Shown: positions 26,539 to 37,042, numbered from the stretch's first letter. The stretch: DNA of 64,000 nt from Psychromarinibacter sediminicola (GCF_029168335.1 NZ_JARGYC010000001.1:1-64000); one strand, 5' to 3'. The notes: generated by a model not told the origin, from the letters alone. A program made the numbers and translations.

Positions 26539-27621
26539 TCACAGGCCAAGCCCCCTGCGCCAGATGGCGAACCGCTCGGTGAGGTCCGGCCCGTGCTCGG
26601 CCCAGAATTGCGGATCGAGCACGAGCGCGTTCTCGATCCGGTCTTCGCGCGACGGGATATGCGGCAGAACCGGCACGCCGGTGTGAAACCAGGGTTCTCC
26701 CGCCGCGATGATGTCGAGCGCCGACTTCCGCATCGGGCCATAGGGTATCCACCGCGCCTGCGCCGCCTGCTGCTCGGGCTCGGCCACGTGGCGGAGGAAG
26801 TCGAGCGCGGCCGCTTCGTTCGGGGCCCCTGCGACGACAACGAACCATTCCTCGTCGAGGATCTGCCCGTCGTAGATGGTGCCGATGCGTGTTTCGCCGG
26901 ACAGTTCCGCGGCCGCCACACGCCCGTTATAGGCCGTGGTCATTGCGACCTCGCCGTTCTGCAGAAGACGGATGGGCTCCTCTCCGGACGACCACAGATG
27001 CAGATCCGCCGCGATGCCGTTCAGCACCGAGAATGCGCGGTCCTGCCCGTCTTCTGTCGCAAGCAGGTCGTACACGTCCTTCGCGGCCACGCCGTCGGCC
27101 AGGAGGGCCATCTCCAGGTTAGCCTGCGGAAAGGCGGCGATCGCGCGCGGACCGGGGAATGTATCGGTGTCGAAGAAATCGGCGACCGACGCCGGGGCCT
27201 CGTCGGAAAAGCGCGCCGTGTCGTAGGCCGTCACCCAGGACCAGGTGATGTTCGGGCCCACGCAGTCGTTGGGCCGCGGGATCACCAGATCGCCGGCCAT
27301 CTCCTCGGGAAAGAGGTCGTCGGGAAGACGCAGGAAATACCCCTCGTCACAGCCGATGCGCGCGTCATGGGCAAGCACGTCCACGACGTCCCATGTGATC
27401 TCGCCGGCTTCGACCTGCGCGCGGATCTCGTCGAGGCCGCCGCGATACTCGATCCATTCGATCTCGGGCCCGAAGCCGGGGGCGTAGGCGTTCTCCTGGC
27501 TCGTCTGGTAGGTGCCGCCCCAGGTGACGACCCTCAGATCGTCGGCCCAGGTCCAGCCAGGCGCCAGCGCGGCGAACAGGAGTGCGGGAGCGAGGCGGGC
27601 CCTGTGTCTGCTGTCGGTCAT
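26539..27621 (-). CDS. PotD-like ABC substrate-binding protein (orphan)
   Basis: A 360-residue periplasmic binding protein of the spermidine/putrescine type. Signal peptide about 1-26 (ending GWTWA), then DLRVVTWGGTYQTSQENAYAPGF, WDVVDVLAHDARIGCDEG and VAMTTAYNGRVAAA, all typical of this class. No permease or ATPase gene adjoins it, so it must use a transporter encoded elsewhere or act as a sensor-type binding protein. Its stop lies directly against the stop of the HExxH gene. Confidence 0.8.
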   Translation of the reverse strand: MTDSRHRARLAPALLFAALAPGWTWADDLRVVTWGGTYQTSQENAYAPGFGPEIEWIEYRGGLDEIRAQVEAGEITWDVVDVLAHDARIGCDEGYFLRLPDDLFPEEMAGDLVIPRPNDCVGPNITWSWVTAYDTARFSDEAPASVADFFDTDTFPGPRAIAAFPQANLEMALLADGVAAKDVYDLLATEDGQDRAFSVLNGIAADLHLWSSGEEPIRLLQNGEVAMTTAYNGRVAAAELSGETRIGTIYDGQILDEEWFVVVAGAPNEAAALDFLRHVAEPEQQAAQARWIPYGPMRKSALDIIAAGEPWFHTGVPVLPHIPSREDRIENALVLDPQFWAEHGPDLTERFAIWRRGLGL

Positions 27622-27759
27622 CGTTCGATGTTACGTCCCGCCCGTCGGATCAATCAACCTCCGGCCGTTCGCGGCGCTGCTGAGCCGGTCACGGTCTCCG
27701 GCGCCAAACGCCGTCCGTCAGCGTGCAGGAGCGCTGCGAGCATTCGTTCAAACCCGCAC

Positions 27760-29031
27760 CTATTTGTCGCTCTCGGCGGTCGCCTCGCGGCCCGCCTCGG
27801 CCTGTTCCGCAGCCCATGCCCCGGCCGCTTCGACGGCCACGGGCGACGCGGTCGGCACCACGCCGAGGTAGCTCTCGGTCTCGCCTGCATGGACCGAGGG
27901 ACGCCGGGTCATGCGATAGAGCGAATAGAGCGCGATTGCGGCGAATGTCGCCCCCAGGGCAGGCCAGAACGCAAACGGCCCGAACCGCTGCATGGCCCCG
28001 CCCGTCACCAGGGGCCCCAGGATCGCGCCGACCCCGAAGGTCAGCACGAGGCCCCCGGACGCGGCCGGCATGTCCTCGGCGGAGAGGGCGTCGTTGGTGT
28101 AGGCCAGGAAGAGGGCGTAGAGTGGCGTCGTGACACCGCCTGCGAAGAACGCCGCGGCCATCAGGGCCCACAGAAGGTCTCCGGCCATCCATGCCAGACC
28201 GCAGCAGACCGCGCCCAGAACGGCGGAGCCGAAGATCAGCTTGCGCCGGTCCATCCGGTCCGACAGCCATCCGATCGGATATTGCAGGACCAGCGCGCCG
28301 GCGAAGAGCATGGCCACGAACAGCGAGATCTGCGCGGCGCTCATCTCGATCTCGGAGCCGAAGACCGCGCCCATGCCCGATTGGGTCGCATAGACACCGC
28401 CGAGCAGGAAGATCCCCACCGTGCCCAGAGGCGAGCCGGCAAAGAGCTTTCGCAGCGGCATCGGCCGCGCGACTTCCGCAGCCGGCACCGGAGAGACCGA
28501 AAGAAGGATCGGCGCGAAGGAAATCGAGACAAGGATCGACGCGCCGATGAAAAGCGCCGAGGTCGCGGCGTCGCCGAGGTTCAGCAGCGCCTGCGCCCCG
28601 ATGATGCCCAGGGTCTGAGCGATCATGTAGGCCGCCAGCACCTTGCCACGGGTCTCGTTCGTGGAGGCGTCGTTCAACCAGCTCTCGGCGGTGACGTAGA
28701 TGCCCGACATGCAGAAGCCCACGAGCAGCCGCAGGAGCGTCCAGGCCCAGGGTTCGGTCACCAGCGGGAAGGCGATGAGCCCCGCCGACATGAAGCTGCC
28801 GAGCGCAGCAAAGACCCGCACATGCCCGACCCGCTTGATCATGACCGGGCTGAGCCGCGCCCCGGCGAGAAACCCGGCGAAATAGCCGGAGGTGACGATG
28901 GCCAGTTCGGTGGCCGAAAAGCCCTCGATGCCGCCGCGAAGCCCGATCAGCGTGAAATGCATGCCGTTGCCCAGCATGATCAGCACGATACCGAGCAACA
29001 GGGGCCAGACCCCCGACAACACCTGGTTCAA
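27760..29031 (-). CDS. MFS transporter (YcaD-like)
   Basis: A 423-residue major facilitator with about 12 membrane helices. The cytoplasmic loop between helices 2 and 3 reads GARLSPVMIKRVGHVRVFAALGSF, and the second half has the repeat loop IGWLSDRMDRRKLIFG (MFS motif A, about 255-270). ESWLNDASTNETRGKVLAAYM after helix 4 is characteristic of YcaD/YfkF-type permeases. The C-terminal 50 residues are a polar tail. Substrate unknown. It appears monocistronic. Confidence 0.82.
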   Translation of the reverse strand: MNQVLSGVWPLLLGIVLIMLGNGMHFTLIGLRGGIEGFSATELAIVTSGYFAGFLAGARLSPVMIKRVGHVRVFAALGSFMSAGLIAFPLVTEPWAWTLLRLLVGFCMSGIYVTAESWLNDASTNETRGKVLAAYMIAQTLGIIGAQALLNLGDAATSALFIGASILVSISFAPILLSVSPVPAAEVARPMPLRKLFAGSPLGTVGIFLLGGVYATQSGMGAVFGSEIEMSAAQISLFVAMLFAGALVLQYPIGWLSDRMDRRKLIFGSAVLGAVCCGLAWMAGDLLWALMAAAFFAGGVTTPLYALFLAYTNDALSAEDMPAASGGLVLTFGVGAILGPLVTGGAMQRFGPFAFWPALGATFAAIALYSLYRMTRRPSVHAGETESYLGVVPTASPVAVEAAGAWAAEQAEAGREATAESDK

Positions 29032-29204
29032 GTCGCATCCTCGTCATGTGGGGCGGGACCGCCGCCGTCTTCCTGCATGACAGATGCGCATCTCCCGGCC
29101 GCCCGTGTCAATGTTGTCGGGTCGTTTCCGACAAACCGCCGTCGGAGCGACGCAGCGCGTACGGTGCGCGCCGGCGAGCGGGATCGCCCGCTCCTTCGCC
29201 TTTG

Positions 29205-30440
29205 CTATTCGCCGTGCACCGCTGCCTTCGGGCCTTCGGGCTTCGCCCAAAGCGGCCGATCCTCGTCCGCCACGCGGGCCGTCCGGTTGGTCAGGATCTC
29301 GCGGATCTCTTCCGGCGAATACCCGAGGTCGCCCAGAACCTCGGCGCTGTGCTCGCCCAGAAGGGGAGGGGCGTCGCGGAGCCCGTCCTGTCGCACCTGC
29401 GCCGGCAGCGGCAGGTCGGGGCCGTGAAAGGCATAGTCGCCGAAGTCGAAGTCAGAGCATTTGCCGGCCTCCTGCGCCTGCGGGGCGTCCAGCACGCGGT
29501 CCAGCGAAAGCACCTCGTTGAACCCGACGCGGGCCGTGGTCAGCCGCGCGGCCAGGTCGTCGTAGCGGACGGCGCCGACGGCACCGGACACGATCTCTTC
29601 CACCTCTGGGCGGGCGCGGCGACGCTGGCGCAGCGTGGCGAGGTCGGGGTCCGCTGCGATGCCGAGCGCCGTGCAGAACCGTCGCCAATGCTCGTCGGTC
29701 AGCATGACCAGATAGATCCACCGCCCGTCCGCCGTCTCGTAGGCGCCGTAACCGGGAATGCTAAACTCGGCCGAGGGCTCCTGCTCCGGCCGTCCCAGCA
29801 GCTGCGATTTGAGTTGTACGCCCAGCAGGTCGCGCGCGGCGATGTGCAGGCCGGTCTCGTAGAGCCCCAGCTCGATGTTGCGCTTCGCGGGGTCGTCGGA
29901 GAGCAGGGCGGACAGAACCGAGATCACCGCGTAGCAGCCGGCGAACTGGTCGTGATAGGACGGCCCGAGCCGCGACGGGCGGCCGTCGACCCGGTTCGAG
30001 AACATGACGCCCGTCGCTGCTTCGGCGATGGGGTTCGAGGCGACCTCCTCCGCCATCGGCCCGGCGCCGTAGCCCTTGATGTGGCAGAACACGATCCCGG
30101 GATTCGCCGCGCGGCAGTCCTCGTAGGTCGCGCCGAGCTTACGGGCGGCGGAGGGCGACAGGTTCTGCACGACGATATCGGCCTTCGCGACGATTTTGCG
30201 GAAGATCTCCTGCCCGGCGTCCGATTGCAGGTCGAGGCACAGGCTCTTCTTGCCGCGGTTGAAGGCGAGGTAGCTGCCGCTCGGCCCGCCGCGCACCAGC
30301 TTGCGCGTCGTCTCGCCGCCCGGCGGCTCGATCTTGACGACCTCGGCGCCGAGCTGTTGCAGGATGTGCGTTGCGAAGGGGGCGGCGATCATGCTGCCGA
30401 GTTCGATGACCGTCTTGCCGGCCAGCACACCGTTCTGCAT
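29205..30440 (-). CDS. Family III CoA-transferase (CaiB/BaiF), copy 1
   Basis: A 411-residue CoA-transferase. Start ATG 30440 follows AGGAGG. Family landmarks: LAGKTVIELGSMIAAPFATHILQQLGAEVVKIEPPGG, KKSLCLDLQSDAGQEIF and AYETADGRWIYLVMLTDEHW. At the nucleophile position, where formyl-CoA transferase has Asp in a VDVSxxDA block, this protein reads IELGLYETG, giving Glu. It is divergent from the Liv-type transport operon across a promoter region with two AT-rich operator sites, so it probably activates the imported acid or belongs to the same regulon. Confidence 0.85.
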   Translation of the reverse strand: MQNGVLAGKTVIELGSMIAAPFATHILQQLGAEVVKIEPPGGETTRKLVRGGPSGSYLAFNRGKKSLCLDLQSDAGQEIFRKIVAKADIVVQNLSPSAARKLGATYEDCRAANPGIVFCHIKGYGAGPMAEEVASNPIAEAATGVMFSNRVDGRPSRLGPSYHDQFAGCYAVISVLSALLSDDPAKRNIELGLYETGLHIAARDLLGVQLKSQLLGRPEQEPSAEFSIPGYGAYETADGRWIYLVMLTDEHWRRFCTALGIAADPDLATLRQRRRARPEVEEIVSGAVGAVRYDDLAARLTTARVGFNEVLSLDRVLDAPQAQEAGKCSDFDFGDYAFHGPDLPLPAQVRQDGLRDAPPLLGEHSAEVLGDLGYSPEEIREILTNRTARVADEDRPLWAKPEGPKAAVHGE

Positions 30441-30525
30441 CCGAACCTCCTCTGTCTGCCGCGCGTCCCCGCGTGGTCGGAACCGCCCGACTGATGGCAA
30501 ATCCGCGAGGGTGGGGCAAGCGTAA

Positions 30526-30540
30526 AATGCATTATATTGC
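30526..30540. promoter_or_regulatory. GntR-type operator candidate a
   Basis: AATGCATTATATTGC contains the dyad GCATTA/TATTGC (5 of 6 pairs). It lies 86 bp upstream of the leftward CoA-transferase start. The TGCATTATA core recurs at 39220-39234 and 39301-39314. Confidence 0.5.
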
Positions 30541-30645
30541 CGCTCATTCGGCCGAGAGGAGGTCAAGCACCTTAGCCGGAGAGCTAATTTTATTGCGAAA
30601 TTACAAAGGTTCGGGCCATTTGCCGTCGCCCGGTCTCCGATAAAA

Positions 30646-30660
30646 AATGCATTTTGCATT
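30646..30660. promoter_or_regulatory. GntR-type operator candidate b
   Basis: AATGCA-TTT-TGCATT is a perfect 6+3+6 inverted repeat in the divergent region, 62 bp upstream of the binding-protein start at 30723. Confidence 0.5.
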
Positions 30661-30722
30661 GACCGGCAGCCGAGATGCCCCTACCGTCCCGGGAAACGCG
30701 GAATCTCAAGGGAGGAGAAGAA

Positions 30723-31934
30723 ATGCCATTGGACTATGGAAAGGGGCTCTTCGCGGGCCTGATGCTGTCGGTCGCCGGGCTGGCGAGCCCGGCCGCTGCG
30801 CAGGACGTGGGGATCGACCCCGAGAACAAGACCGTCACCATCGGGGCCTTCACGCCCGTCACCGGGCCGGTTCCGTTCTACGCGATCCTGACCCACGCGG
30901 CGGAAGCCTATTACCGCAACCTGAACGAAAACGGCGGGATCGACGGCTGGACGATCAACTATGTCACCAAGGACGACGGCTATGACCCGGCGCGCTCGGT
31001 GGCGGTGACCCGCCAGATGGTCGACGACGACGGCATCTTCGCCCTGTCCGCGTCCATCGGCACCGCGACCAACGTTGCGGTGATCCCCTATGCCAAGGAA
31101 GTCGGCCTGCCCATGGTCGGCCCGATCGGCGGGGCGAGCGCGTTCTTCGTGGAGCCCAACATCTTCCCGCTGCTGCCGGACTACGGCTGGTCCGCGGCGT
31201 CGAACCTCGACTACGCGGTGAACGATCTCGGCCTGACCAAGGTCGCGCTGCTGTGGGAGAACGACGAACTCGGCAAGTCGGCCAAGCGGGGCTTCGACGC
31301 CTACATGGCCGAGATGGGCATGGAGCCCGCCGCATCGGTGCCGTTCGACGTGAAGACCACCAGTTTCAGCCCGCATATCCGCCGCGTGGCGAATTCGGGC
31401 GCCGAGGCGGTGATCCTGTTCGGCTCGAACGCCAACCTGGCGGCCGCGCTGAAGGCGGCCGATCTGCAGGGCGTCGACGTGGAATGGTTCGCGCCGTTCT
31501 TCACCGCCGACCCCTCGACGCTGAAGCTCCCGGGTGACCTGCTGGACGGCGTCCACTTCTCGTCCTGGCTGCTGCCGGTGTCGAGCGACGCGCCCGAGGT
31601 CGCGGCCTATCGCGACGCGATCGCCGAATACTACCCCGACGACCCCGTCGGCGTGTTCGGGCTGAACGGCTGGAGCAACGCGGCGATCTTCCACAAGGGT
31701 TTCGAGGCGCTGCTGGCCTCCGGCGACGAGCTGACGCGCGAGAACCTGGTGAAGGCGCTGGAGACGCTGGAGGATGCCTCGGTCGGCGGCGCGCGTGGCG
31801 TGACCTTCGAGCCGGGCGACCATCGCGGCACCCGGCAGGAGGGGATCATCCAGGCGCAGGGCGACGAATTCGTTCTGGTCAAGGAGTTCCGGCCCTACCC
31901 CGAAGTCGTCTTTGACGGCGCGAAGACGCAGTAG
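30723..31934 (+). CDS. Branched-chain-type ABC substrate-binding protein
   Basis: A 403-residue periplasmic protein of the LivJ/family 5 type. Signal peptide about 1-25 (ending PAAAQ), then ITIGAFTPVTGPVPFYAI-like start of the mature domain, NGGIDGWTINYVTKDDGYDPARS and FGLNGWSNAAIFHKGFEALL. A GGGAGGAGAA ribosome site precedes ATG 30723. In catabolic clusters such proteins often bind aromatic or dicarboxylic acids rather than amino acids. The matching permeases and ATPases start at 33659. Confidence 0.88.
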   Translation: MPLDYGKGLFAGLMLSVAGLASPAAAQDVGIDPENKTVTIGAFTPVTGPVPFYAILTHAAEAYYRNLNENGGIDGWTINYVTKDDGYDPARSVAVTRQMVDDDGIFALSASIGTATNVAVIPYAKEVGLPMVGPIGGASAFFVEPNIFPLLPDYGWSAASNLDYAVNDLGLTKVALLWENDELGKSAKRGFDAYMAEMGMEPAASVPFDVKTTSFSPHIRRVANSGAEAVILFGSNANLAAALKAADLQGVDVEWFAPFFTADPSTLKLPGDLLDGVHFSSWLLPVSSDAPEVAAYRDAIAEYYPDDPVGVFGLNGWSNAAIFHKGFEALLASGDELTRENLVKALETLEDASVGGARGVTFEPGDHRGTRQEGIIQAQGDEFVLVKEFRPYPEVVFDGAKTQ

Positions 31935-31948
31935 TCTGATGCCGATCG

Positions 31949-31976
31949 CGGTGGCCGGAGGAGGAGCCGGCCACCG
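31949..31976 (+). promoter_or_regulatory. Hairpin after the binding-protein gene
   Basis: A perfect 10-bp inverted repeat CGGTGGCCGG / CCGGCCACCG with an 8-nt loop, followed by only TTTC. It is more likely an mRNA-stabilising or partial attenuation element than a full terminator, since the operon continues. Confidence 0.5.
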
Positions 31977-32011
31977 TTTCCGACGACTGCACCAGAAACT
32001 TGGGAGGAAAG

Positions 32012-32761
32012 ATGAGCAGTATTCCGATCAGCGGACCCGCGCGCCTTGACGGTCAGATCGCCCTCATCACGGGCGCGGCCGGCGGCATTGGACGGGCAAC
32101 GGCCCTGGCGTTCGCCGAGGCGGGGGCCACCGTGATCGCCACTGACATCACCGAGGCGCCGGATTTCGGCACCGCAGACATCCACTACCGCACGTACGAC
32201 GTCACCTCGCGGGACGAGACGAAGGCGCTGATCGACGCGGTGAAGGCAGAGCACGGCCGCATCGACGCGCTGGTGCTCTGCGCCGGCACGATCTCGCACC
32301 GCCCGCTGATCGAGTCGACCGACGACGAATGGCAGCAGATGCTGGACGTGAACCTGATGGGCGTCGTGAACCCGGTGCGCGAGGTCTTTCCGGTCATGGC
32401 CGAGCAGGGGATGGGCAAGATCGTCGCCCTGGGCTCGATCGCGTCGAAGATCGGCGGCGTGGCGTCGGGCCCGTCCTATGTCGCCGCGAAAGCGGCGGTC
32501 CACGGGCTGATGAAATGGGTCGCCAAGAACGGCGCGGCGCACGGGGTCTATGCCTCGACGGTGGCGCCCGGCCCGGTCGAGACCCCGATGTGGGAGACGG
32601 TCACCCAGCGCGCGGCCCCGTCGCCCAACGGCAGTGTCCCGCTCGGCCGTTTCGGCCAGCCCGAGGACATCGCGCAGGCGATCCTGTTCCTCGCCTCTCC
32701 GCAATCGCACTGGATAACCGGCACCGTTCTCGACGTGAACGGCGGCATGTTGATGGACTGA
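32012..32761 (+). CDS. SDR-family oxidoreductase
   Basis: A 249-residue short-chain dehydrogenase: TGAAGGIG cofactor motif (about 20-27), CAGT (about 91-94), LGSIASKIGG with catalytic Ser, YVAAKAAV (YxxxK), and GTVLDVNGGMLMD at the end. A GGGAGGAAAG ribosome site precedes the ATG. It sits between the transporter binding protein and permease genes together with a 3-hydroxyacid dehydrogenase-like gene, so it likely oxidises a hydroxyl group of the imported compound. Confidence 0.88.
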   Translation: MSSIPISGPARLDGQIALITGAAGGIGRATALAFAEAGATVIATDITEAPDFGTADIHYRTYDVTSRDETKALIDAVKAEHGRIDALVLCAGTISHRPLIESTDDEWQQMLDVNLMGVVNPVREVFPVMAEQGMGKIVALGSIASKIGGVASGPSYVAAKAAVHGLMKWVAKNGAAHGVYASTVAPGPVETPMWETVTQRAAPSPNGSVPLGRFGQPEDIAQAILFLASPQSHWITGTVLDVNGGMLMD

Positions 32762-32765
32762 GACA

Positions 32766-33662
32766 ATGGCCAAGACAGAGACAATCGGATTCATCGGCCT
32801 CGGCGTCATGGGCGGCCCCATGAGCCGGAACATGGCGGTGAAGCATCCCGGCCGCGTGCTGGTGTTCGACCTGTCGGAAGAGGCGCTCGCGGCGCTGTCC
32901 GACACCAAGGCGGAGCGCGCGGCCTCGGTCGAGGCGCTGACGGCGGAGGCGGACGTGATCTTCCTGTCGCTGCCGGGCGGCGCGCAGGTCGAGACGGTCG
33001 CCGGGCTCATCGCCGACGCGGCGGCGCCGGGCACGGCGGTGGTGGACCTGTCGACCACCCCCGTCGCGACGGCCCGCAAGGTGGGCGAGGCGCTGGCGGC
33101 GAAGGAGATCGCCTTCGCCGACGCTCCGGTCGCGCGGACCCGCGAGGCGGCCCAGAAGGGCGCGCTGTCCATCATGGTCGGCGCGACGGAGGAAGTATAC
33201 GCCCGCATCCGCCCGATGCTGGACTATGTCGCCACCGACGTGACGCATGGCGGCGCGGTCGGTGCAGGCCAGGTGCTGAAACTCGTCAACAACATGCTGG
33301 TCTTCGCCAACACGGTCGCGCTGTCCGAGATGATGGTGCTGGGCGAGAAGGCCGGCGTCGATGCCGAGACGCTGCTGGATGCGGTGTCCAAGGGGTCGGG
33401 CGACAGCTTTGTCCTGCGCAACCACGGCCGCAAGGCGATGGCCCCGCGCGAGTTCCCGGCCAAGGCGTTCTCGCCGGCCTATGCCGTGAAGGACATCGGC
33501 TATGTCTTCGAGCTGGCGGGGCAGCTCGGGCTTGACCTGCCGGCCGCGGAAACCGCCCGCAGCTACTATGCCCGCGCGGTCGAACGCGGCTTCGGCGACC
33601 GCTACTTTCCCTGCGTGATCCAGCTGGTGGAGGACGGATCGATGTCCGTTGAGCCGGCATGA
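32766..33662 (+). CDS. 3-hydroxyisobutyrate dehydrogenase-like NAD(P)-binding enzyme
   Basis: A 298-residue beta-hydroxyacid dehydrogenase. N-terminal Rossmann motif IGFIGLGVMGGPMSRNM, substrate-binding block FADAPVARTREAAQKGALSIMVG (the usual DAPVSGG is changed to DAPVART), catalytic Lys in GQVLKLVNNM, and KDIGYVFELAGQLGLDLPAAE. The family includes tartronate semialdehyde reductase, 3-hydroxyisobutyrate dehydrogenase and 2-(hydroxymethyl)glutarate dehydrogenase. Its stop overlaps the permease start. Confidence 0.85.
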   Translation: MAKTETIGFIGLGVMGGPMSRNMAVKHPGRVLVFDLSEEALAALSDTKAERAASVEALTAEADVIFLSLPGGAQVETVAGLIADAAAPGTAVVDLSTTPVATARKVGEALAAKEIAFADAPVARTREAAQKGALSIMVGATEEVYARIRPMLDYVATDVTHGGAVGAGQVLKLVNNMLVFANTVALSEMMVLGEKAGVDAETLLDAVSKGSGDSFVLRNHGRKAMAPREFPAKAFSPAYAVKDIGYVFELAGQLGLDLPAAETARSYYARAVERGFGDRYFPCVIQLVEDGSMSVEPA

Positions 33663-34549
33663 GCGACATTCTCCGGGATCTCTTTCCGCTCGTCTGGTCG
33701 GGGATGATCACCGGCTGCCTCTATGCGCTGGGGGCGCTGGGGCTGGTGATGATCTTCAAGTGCTCGCGGGTGGTGAATTTCAGCCACGGCAACGTTGCGG
33801 GCTTCGCCGCTTTCCTGATCTACGGATTTTCCAGCGGCGTGCTGCTGGAGCTGTCCTGGGGCGCGGCGGTGCTGCTGACCATAATCGCGATCATCGCCAT
33901 CGCCTTCCTGAGCTATGCCGTCGTGTCGCCGCTGGTGTTCGAGTCCGACCTGACGGCCACCATCGCGACGCTGGGGATCGGCCTGATCGCCCAGGGCGCG
34001 ACGCTGCTGATCTTCGGGGCCGATATCGTCAGCCTCGACCTGCCGGTGCCACGGTTCAGTACCGCGGTGCTGGGGCTGCGCATTACCGGCTACGATCTGA
34101 CGGTGCTTGCCGTGGCGGTCGTGACCATCGGGGCGCTGTTCTTCGTGATCGACTTCACCAAGCTCGGCATCGCCTTCCGCGCCATCTCGGAGAACCCGTT
34201 CGCGGCGGAAGTCTGCGGCCTGAACCTGCGGTCGGTTCACCTGTTCGCCTGGATCGTCGCGGCGATCCTCGGGGTGGTCGGCGCGCTGTTGATCGTGCCG
34301 ACGACGTTCCTGAGCGTGACGACCGTGGCGGCCTTCATGCTGCAGGCCTTCGCGGCCGCGGTGATCGGCGGCTTCGCCAGCCTGCCGGGCGCGCTGGTCG
34401 GCGGCATCCTGGTGGGGGTGCTGATGAACCTCTTCACCTTCTACGTATCGCCGGAATACTCCAGCACCTTCCTGCTGGGCCTGATCATGCTGGCGCTGAA
34501 CATCTTCCCGAACGGCATTCTCGCGCGTGTGGAGGGCTTCCGTGTCTGA
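33659..34549 (+). CDS. Branched-chain-type ABC permease (LivH-like)
   Basis: A 296-residue inner-membrane permease with about eight helices. Typical early block GALGLVMIFKCSRVVNFSHGNVAGFAAF (about 20-47) and the cytoplasmic coupling region FRAISENPFAAEVCGLNLRSVHLFAW (about 179-204) identify the LivH family. It partners with the next permease and overlaps both neighbours by a few bases. Confidence 0.9.
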   Translation: MSDILRDLFPLVWSGMITGCLYALGALGLVMIFKCSRVVNFSHGNVAGFAAFLIYGFSSGVLLELSWGAAVLLTIIAIIAIAFLSYAVVSPLVFESDLTATIATLGIGLIAQGATLLIFGADIVSLDLPVPRFSTAVLGLRITGYDLTVLAVAVVTIGALFFVIDFTKLGIAFRAISENPFAAEVCGLNLRSVHLFAWIVAAILGVVGALLIVPTTFLSVTTVAAFMLQAFAAAVIGGFASLPGALVGGILVGVLMNLFTFYVSPEYSSTFLLGLIMLALNIFPNGILARVEGFRV

Positions 34550-35528
34550 TCAGAACGTATCCCTTCCGCTGTCGCCCGTGGACCAGGCCGGATGGCGTAG
34601 CCTGATCTCGGCGCAGGTCGGCACCTGGCTGCTGATCGCCGTCGCGCTCTGCCTGCCGCTGGTGGTCGCCGGATCCTGGGTCTTCGCCCTCGGCATCTGC
34701 TTCGCCAATGCCATCGGCGTGCTGTCGGTCAGCGTGCTCGTTCGCTACGGCGGCGAGGTCTCGATCGGTCACACGTTCTTCTCGGCGGTGGGGGCCTATA
34801 CCGTCGCCATCCTCGACACCCGCTTCGGCATCCCGTTGTGGCTGAGCGTGCCGCCGGCCCTGGCGCTGGGCGTGGTCGCGGGCATCCTCTTCGCCTGGCC
34901 CTCGCGCCGGCTGTCGGGGATCTACCTTGCCGTCTCGACACTGGCGCTGGCGCTGGCAGTGCCGGAGATCATCAACAACGCCGACGGCCTGACCGGCGGC
35001 TACGAGGGGCTTTATGTCTCGGAACCGCTGGTGCCGGGGGTGAAGATGTCGCTGCAGCGCTACTACGCCGCGCTGGCGGTGCTGCTGGCGGTGACCTACG
35101 GGCTGGCGCGGCTGCGGCGGTCGCGGCAGGGCCTGGCGCTCTTGCTGTCGAAATCGCATCCCGCCGCCGCCGACGCCTTCGGGGCCCGCCAGGTCTGGGC
35201 GCGGGTCGCGGTCATGGGCATCTCGGGCGGCATCGCCGCGCTCTGCGGCGCGATGCTGGCCTTCGCGGGCTCGACGGTCTCGCCCTCGGGTTTCACCTTC
35301 TGGGCCGCGATCTTCCTGCTCGTGGGCTCGGTGGTCAGCGTCTACGGCCTGACCTTCCCGCGCGCGCTGATCGGCGGGGCCTTCCTGACGCTGATCCCGC
35401 AGTTCCTGTCGGCATCGGGCGCCTGGATCCCGGTGCTCTACGGGGTGGCGCTCTTGGGGGTGATCCTCGCCGGGCACTACCTGCCGCGGCTGACGCAGGC
35501 GATGGGCCGCCGGAAGGGAGGTGCGTGA
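34542..35528 (+). CDS. Branched-chain-type ABC permease (LivM-like)
   Basis: A 328-residue permease with about eight to ten hydrophobic segments. GEVSIGHTFFSAVGAYTVAIL and LSGIYLAVSTLALALAVPEII match the LivM plan, and LLLSKSHPAAADAFGARQVWARVAVMGISG is the coupling region. I chose GTG 34542, which overlaps the LivH stop, over GTG 34527. It completes the heterodimeric channel. Confidence 0.88.
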   Translation: MSDQNVSLPLSPVDQAGWRSLISAQVGTWLLIAVALCLPLVVAGSWVFALGICFANAIGVLSVSVLVRYGGEVSIGHTFFSAVGAYTVAILDTRFGIPLWLSVPPALALGVVAGILFAWPSRRLSGIYLAVSTLALALAVPEIINNADGLTGGYEGLYVSEPLVPGVKMSLQRYYAALAVLLAVTYGLARLRRSRQGLALLLSKSHPAAADAFGARQVWARVAVMGISGGIAALCGAMLAFAGSTVSPSGFTFWAAIFLLVGSVVSVYGLTFPRALIGGAFLTLIPQFLSASGAWIPVLYGVALLGVILAGHYLPRLTQAMGRRKGGA

Positions 35529-36296
35529 TGGACGCCGCGACCAATGCGCTGACGGGACAGGGAATCTCGCTGTCCTTCGGCGGCATCAAGGTGCTCAAGG
35601 GGCTGGATGTCACGTTCCGGGCCGGCGAGATCACCGGCCTCATCGGCCCGAACGGCGCCGGAAAGACCAGCCTCTTCAACTGCCTGACCGGCGCCTATTC
35701 CCCGCAGGAGGGGCAGATCGCCTATGCGGGGCAAAGCCTGGACGGCCTGTCGCCCGCCGCCCGTGCGGGCAAGGGGATTGTCCGCAGCTTCCAGCATGTG
35801 GCGCTGAGCCTCGACCTGACGGTGCTGGAGAACGTGATGATCGGCGTCGCGCGCAACCACCACGCGGGCTGGCTGAACGCCTTCCTGCCCCTGCCGCGCG
35901 GCCGGGCCGAACGCGCCGAGATGGAGCGTGCCGCGATGGGCGCGCTGACCGATCTCGGCCTCGCCGATGCCGCCCACAGCCTGCCCGACGCGCTGCCGCC
36001 GGGGATGCTGCGGCTGGTCGAGATCGCCCGCGCCATCGTCGGCAAGCCTGACGTGCTGTTGCTGGACGAACCGGCGGCGGGGCTGAACAACTCCGAAACC
36101 CGCGACCTGATGCAGACCCTGCGCAAGCTCCGCTCCGGCGGGCTGGTGATGGTCGTGGTGGAACACGACATGGATCTCGTCATGTCGATCTGCGACCGGA
36201 TCTACGTCATGAATTTCGGCGAGTTCGTCGCCTGCGGCACCGCCGACGAGGTGCGCCGCGACCCCGACGTGATCCGCATCTACCTGGGGAGCGACG

Positions 36297-36304
<8 letters not shown>
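35528..36304 (+). CDS. Branched-chain-type ABC ATPase (LivG-like)
   Basis: A 258-residue ATP-binding protein. Walker A GPNGAGKTS, GLSPAARAGKGIVRSFQHVALSLDLTVLENVMIG (LivG-type Q-loop region), Walker B VLLLDEPAAGLNNSE and H-loop VVEHDMDLVMSICDRIYVMNFG. The family signature LSGGQ is replaced by LPPGMLR, unlike the intact signature in the LivF partner. LivG signatures are commonly SYGxQRxLE, so this departure is noteworthy but conservative in position. Starts in the LivM stop (TGATG). Confidence 0.9.
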
Positions 36305-37034
<730 letters not shown>

Positions 37035-37042
37035 AGGCGGCG

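Noticed and set aside
26593-29427. 944-codon open frame on the + strand
   Set aside because: Antisense to the PotD-like and MFS genes, low-complexity Arg/Gly/His-rich product, no domain.
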